From the NCBI GenBank assembly GCA_900553255.1, contig USCI01000057.1:1-15481 (forward strand): a DNA stretch of 15,481 nt, in the 5' to 3' direction. The DNA comes from an uncultured Oscillospiraceae bacterium. Lineage in GTDB: Bacteria > Bacillota > Clostridia > Oscillospirales > Acutalibacteraceae. The translations under genes were made by a program, and so were the position numbers. The notes under the pieces were generated by a model. It worked only from the letters and a program-made list of their open reading frames with translations, did not search any database and was not told where the DNA came from. Of the stretch, positions 13,505-15,481 are shown in pieces; position 1 is the stretch's first letter; each line of letters opens with the position of its first letter.

Positions 13505-14587
13505 ATGGATATGACCCTGCGTTGGTACGGAACCGGCTTTGACTCGGTAACCCTCGAACAGATCCGCCAGATCCCCGGCGTCACCGGCGTCATCACCACC
13601 CTGTACGACAGCGTGCCGGGCGACGCATGGGAGGCCGCTCCCATCGCCGCGATGAAACGCACCGTTGAGGAGGCAGGCCTGCGGGTGGCGGGCATTGAAA
13701 GCGTCAACGTCCACGACGCGATCAAGGCAGGGCTGCCGGAACGCGACCGCTACATCGAAAACTACATCCTCTCGCTGCAGCGCCTGGGCGAGGCGGACAT
13801 CCACATGGTGTGCTACAATTTCATGCCGGTGTTCGACTGGACCCGCACCGATCTTGCCAAGCCTCGGCCGGACGGTTCCACCGTGCTGTCCTATGACCAG
13901 GAAATCATCGACCGGATGGATCCCGAAAAGCTGTTCGGCACGGTGGACGCGAAGACCAACGGCTTTGTGCTGCCCGGCTGGGAGCCGGAACGCCTTGCCC
14001 ATATCCGCGACCTGTTCGCGCTGTACGAAGGGGTGACGCCGGAACAGCTGTTTGACAACCTGGTGTACTTCCTCAACGCCATCATGCCGGTATGCGACCG
14101 TTACGACATCCGCATGGCGATCCATCCCGACGACCCCGCGTTCAGCGTGTTCGGCCTGCCCCGCATCATCACCGGCGGCGACGCGATCAAAAGGATGCTC
14201 GACGCCGTACCAAACGTGCACAACGGCGTGACCCTGTGCACCGGCTCGCTCGCCTCCAACCCCAAAAACGACATCCCGGCCATCATCCGTCAGCTCGCCG
14301 GCCGCATCCATTTCGCGCATGTGCGCAACGTGGTGCATCTCGCGCCCGGCAAATTCGACGAGGCCGCCCATCTTTCGGCGGACGGCTCGCTGGACATGTA
14401 TGCCATCCTGAAGGCGCTGTACGACACCGGCTTCGATGGCCCCATCCGTCCGGATCACGGCCGGATGATCTGGGGCGAAAAGGCGATGCCCGGCTACGGT
14501 CTGTACGACCGCGCGCTCGGTGCGGCCTACCTCAACGGCCTGTGGGAAGCCATCGACAAGGCGGCGCATGCCCGGCAGAAAGGATGA
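13505..14587 (+). CDS. uxuA: D-mannonate dehydratase
   Basis: A 360-aa TIM-barrel enzyme that dehydrates D-mannonate to 2-keto-3-deoxy-D-gluconate with Mn2+ or Fe2+. Family motifs are CYNFMPVFDWTRTDL (103-117), IHPDDPAFSVFGLPRI (206-221; His207), TLCTGS (243-248; Cys245), HFAHVRNV (269-276; His272), RPDHGRMIWG (315-324; Asp317, His318) and GYGLYDRALGAAYLNGLWEA (330-349). The metal ligands His, Cys, His and Asp expected for UxuA are present. The ATG at 13505 follows AAGGA by about 9 bases. Longer in-frame starts lie inside uxaC. It is 19 bp after uxaC. Confidence 0.97.
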   Translation: MDMTLRWYGTGFDSVTLEQIRQIPGVTGVITTLYDSVPGDAWEAAPIAAMKRTVEEAGLRVAGIESVNVHDAIKAGLPERDRYIENYILSLQRLGEADIHMVCYNFMPVFDWTRTDLAKPRPDGSTVLSYDQEIIDRMDPEKLFGTVDAKTNGFVLPGWEPERLAHIRDLFALYEGVTPEQLFDNLVYFLNAIMPVCDRYDIRMAIHPDDPAFSVFGLPRIITGGDAIKRMLDAVPNVHNGVTLCTGSLASNPKNDIPAIIRQLAGRIHFAHVRNVVHLAPGKFDEAAHLSADGSLDMYAILKALYDTGFDGPIRPDHGRMIWGEKAMPGYGLYDRALGAAYLNGLWEAIDKAAHARQKG

Positions 14588-14592
14588 GATTT

Positions 14593-15420
14593 GTGTTAAA
14601 TAAAACAGTTGTTATTACAGGGGCAGGCGGCGTGCTGTGCGGCTGCTTTGCCAAACGGCTCGCTAAAGAGGGCTACCGTGTTGCCCTGCTGGATATCCAG
14701 CTCGATGCCGCCGAAGCGGTCGCGGCCGAAATCCGCGCCGAGGGCGGAGATGTCCGCGCCTTTCGGGCGGATGTGCTGGATAAGGAGAGCCTTGTCACGG
14801 CGAAAGCGGCGGTCAACGCCGCTTTCGGGCCGGTGACCCACCTCATCAACGGCGCCGGCGGCAACAATCCCAAGGGCACCACCACCAACGAAACCTTCCG
14901 CCGGGAGGATATCGATGCAAAAGACGTGGTGTCCTTTTTTGATCTCGATCCGCAGGGGATCGAATTTGTGTTCAACCTCAATTTTCTCGGCACCCTGCTG
15001 ACCACCCAGGTGTTCGCCAGGGATTTCGTGGACGCCGGACACGGCAATATCCTCAACATCTCCTCGATGAATGCGTATACCCCGCTGACCAAAATCCCCG
15101 CTTACAGCGCGGCAAAGGCGGCCGTCAGCAACTTCACCCAGTGGCTCGCGGTGCATTTTGCGGGCGCGGGCATCCGGGTCAACGCCATTGCGCCCGGTTT
15201 CTTTGTCACCAAGCAGAATCAGGCGCTGCTGTTTGACCCGCAGGGCAACCCCACGCCCCGCACCGCCAAAATTCTGTCGCAGACGCCGATGAACCGCTTC
15301 GGCAAACCCGAGGAGCTGTGCGGCACCCTGCTGTACCTGCTCGACGATGACGCGTCCGGATTTGTCACCGGAATCGTTGTCCCGGTCGACGGCGGATTCA
15401 GCGCCTATTCCGGGGTATAA
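14593..15420 (+). CDS. uxuB: SDR-family D-mannonate oxidoreductase (fructuronate reductase)
   Basis: A 275-aa short-chain dehydrogenase. It has TGAGGVLCG (9-17, cofactor loop), Asp34 at the end of strand two (NADH preference), NGAGG (86-90), ISSMNA (catalytic Ser157/158), YSAAK (171-175; Tyr171, Lys175) and a C-terminal VDGGFSAYSGV. Length, long insertion after NGAGG and C-terminus match the SDR-type mannonate oxidoreductase of Bacillus (YjmF/UxuB), not the longer E. coli UxuB. It should reduce D-fructuronate to D-mannonate, between UxaC and UxuA. I chose GTG 14593, with AAAGGA 8 bases upstream. An ATG at 14584 overlapping the uxuA stop (ATGA) would have no spacing from that site. It is the last gene of the operon visible. 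Confidence 0.9.
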   Translation: MLNKTVVITGAGGVLCGCFAKRLAKEGYRVALLDIQLDAAEAVAAEIRAEGGDVRAFRADVLDKESLVTAKAAVNAAFGPVTHLINGAGGNNPKGTTTNETFRREDIDAKDVVSFFDLDPQGIEFVFNLNFLGTLLTTQVFARDFVDAGHGNILNISSMNAYTPLTKIPAYSAAKAAVSNFTQWLAVHFAGAGIRVNAIAPGFFVTKQNQALLFDPQGNPTPRTAKILSQTPMNRFGKPEELCGTLLYLLDDDASGFVTGIVVPVDGGFSAYSGV

Positions 15421-15434
15421 TACACAAAATCAAA

Positions 15435-15454
15435 ACCACCAGTGAACTGGTGGT
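15435..15454. repeat. perfect hairpin after the operon, first of two
   Basis: ACCACCAG (15435-15442) and CTGGTGGT (15447-15454) form a perfect 8-bp stem with a TGAA loop, 14 bp after the uxuB stop. The following bases (ATGCAC) are not a U-tract, so it is not a canonical intrinsic terminator. Together with the next hairpin it resembles subterminal hairpins of IS200/IS605-type elements, but no transposase is visible before the window ends. Confidence 0.6.
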
Positions 15455-15461
15455 ATGCACA

Positions 15462-15476
15462 GGCCCTGGAAGGGCC
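15462..15476. repeat. perfect hairpin after the operon, second of two
   Basis: GGCCCT and AGGGCC form a perfect 6-bp stem with a 3-nt GGA loop, 7 bp after the first hairpin. The window ends five bases later, so it is unclear whether a T-run or an insertion element follows. Confidence 0.55.
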
Positions 15477-15481
15477 AAATA

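Noticed and set aside
10954..13725. A 923-codon open frame on the minus strand opposite the second Gfo/Idh gene, uxaC and the start of uxuA
   Set aside because: It mirrors three well-supported genes with intact family motifs. Its sequence is rich in Arg, His, Val and Gly without recognisable domains, and in GC-rich DNA the antisense frame is often free of stops. It is a codon-bias shadow.
14584..14592. ATG start for uxuB overlapping the uxuA stop as ATGA
   Set aside because: The AAAGG ribosome binding site would touch this ATG with no spacing, whereas GTG 14593 has 8-base spacing and gives the usual SDR N-terminus.
15416..15421. TATAAT overlapping the uxuB stop codon as a possible -10 box
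   Set aside because: No acceptable -35 hexamer lies 16-18 bp upstream, so it is probably chance.

Overview
The window looks like chromosomal DNA of a GC-rich anaerobic Bacillota, probably a gut-type Clostridia (Oscillospirales-like). This is inferred from the clostridial gene order of the Rnf complex (C-D-G-E-A-B), the cysteine-rich clostridial RnfB, tRNAs with encoded CCA ends, strong AGGAGG-type ribosome binding sites with some GTG/TTG starts, and a Bacillus/Clostridia-type SDR mannonate oxidoreductase. I cannot name the species.

Layout. (1) Positions 76-311, minus strand: a compact tRNA array, Met(CAT)-Glu(TTC)-Val(CAC), with 3-nt spacers and a near-consensus promoter at 342-371. (2) Positions 408-6515, minus strand: an eight-gene membrane-energetics cluster reading a NusG-domain-II membrane protein, a Gx-transporter/Hpre_diP_synt_I protein, then rnfC-rnfD-rnfG-rnfE-rnfA-rnfB. 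The rnf genes are overlapping or tightly spaced. (3) Positions 6516-7913: a divergent intergenic region with a good plus-strand promoter and a palindrome just behind its -10 box, an iron-dependent alcohol dehydrogenase, and a clear intrinsic terminator. (4) Positions 7993-8802, minus strand: an AraC-family regulator. A 191-bp divergent control region follows, with a 21-bp-phased direct repeat. (5) Positions 8994-15420, plus strand: a six-gene sugar-acid operon. It encodes a xylose-isomerase-like TIM-barrel protein, two Gfo/Idh/MocA oxidoreductases, uronate isomerase (uxaC), mannonate dehydratase (uxuA) and an SDR mannonate oxidoreductase (uxuB type). The last 60 bases carry two tandem hairpins of uncertain nature.

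How the genes fit together. UxaC, UxuB and UxuA form the standard D-glucuronate -> D-fructuronate -> D-mannonate -> 2-keto-3-deoxygluconate route. No glycoside hydrolase, transporter, KDG kinase or KDPG aldolase is in the window. Where a glucuronidase might be expected, the operon opens with a TIM-barrel protein and two Gfo/Idh/MocA dehydrogenases. Such sets are used elsewhere for oxidative (3-keto) glycoside cleavage or inositol-type conversions. The most interesting hypothesis here is that these three genes release or convert a glucuronide or related sugar acid by redox chemistry and feed it to UxaC. The AraC regulator probably controls this operon and itself: one copy of the direct repeat forms the -35 box of araC and the other overlaps the -35 region of the operon. 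The Rnf complex would couple ferredoxin/NAD redox balance to an ion gradient. No ApbE flavin transferase is in the window.
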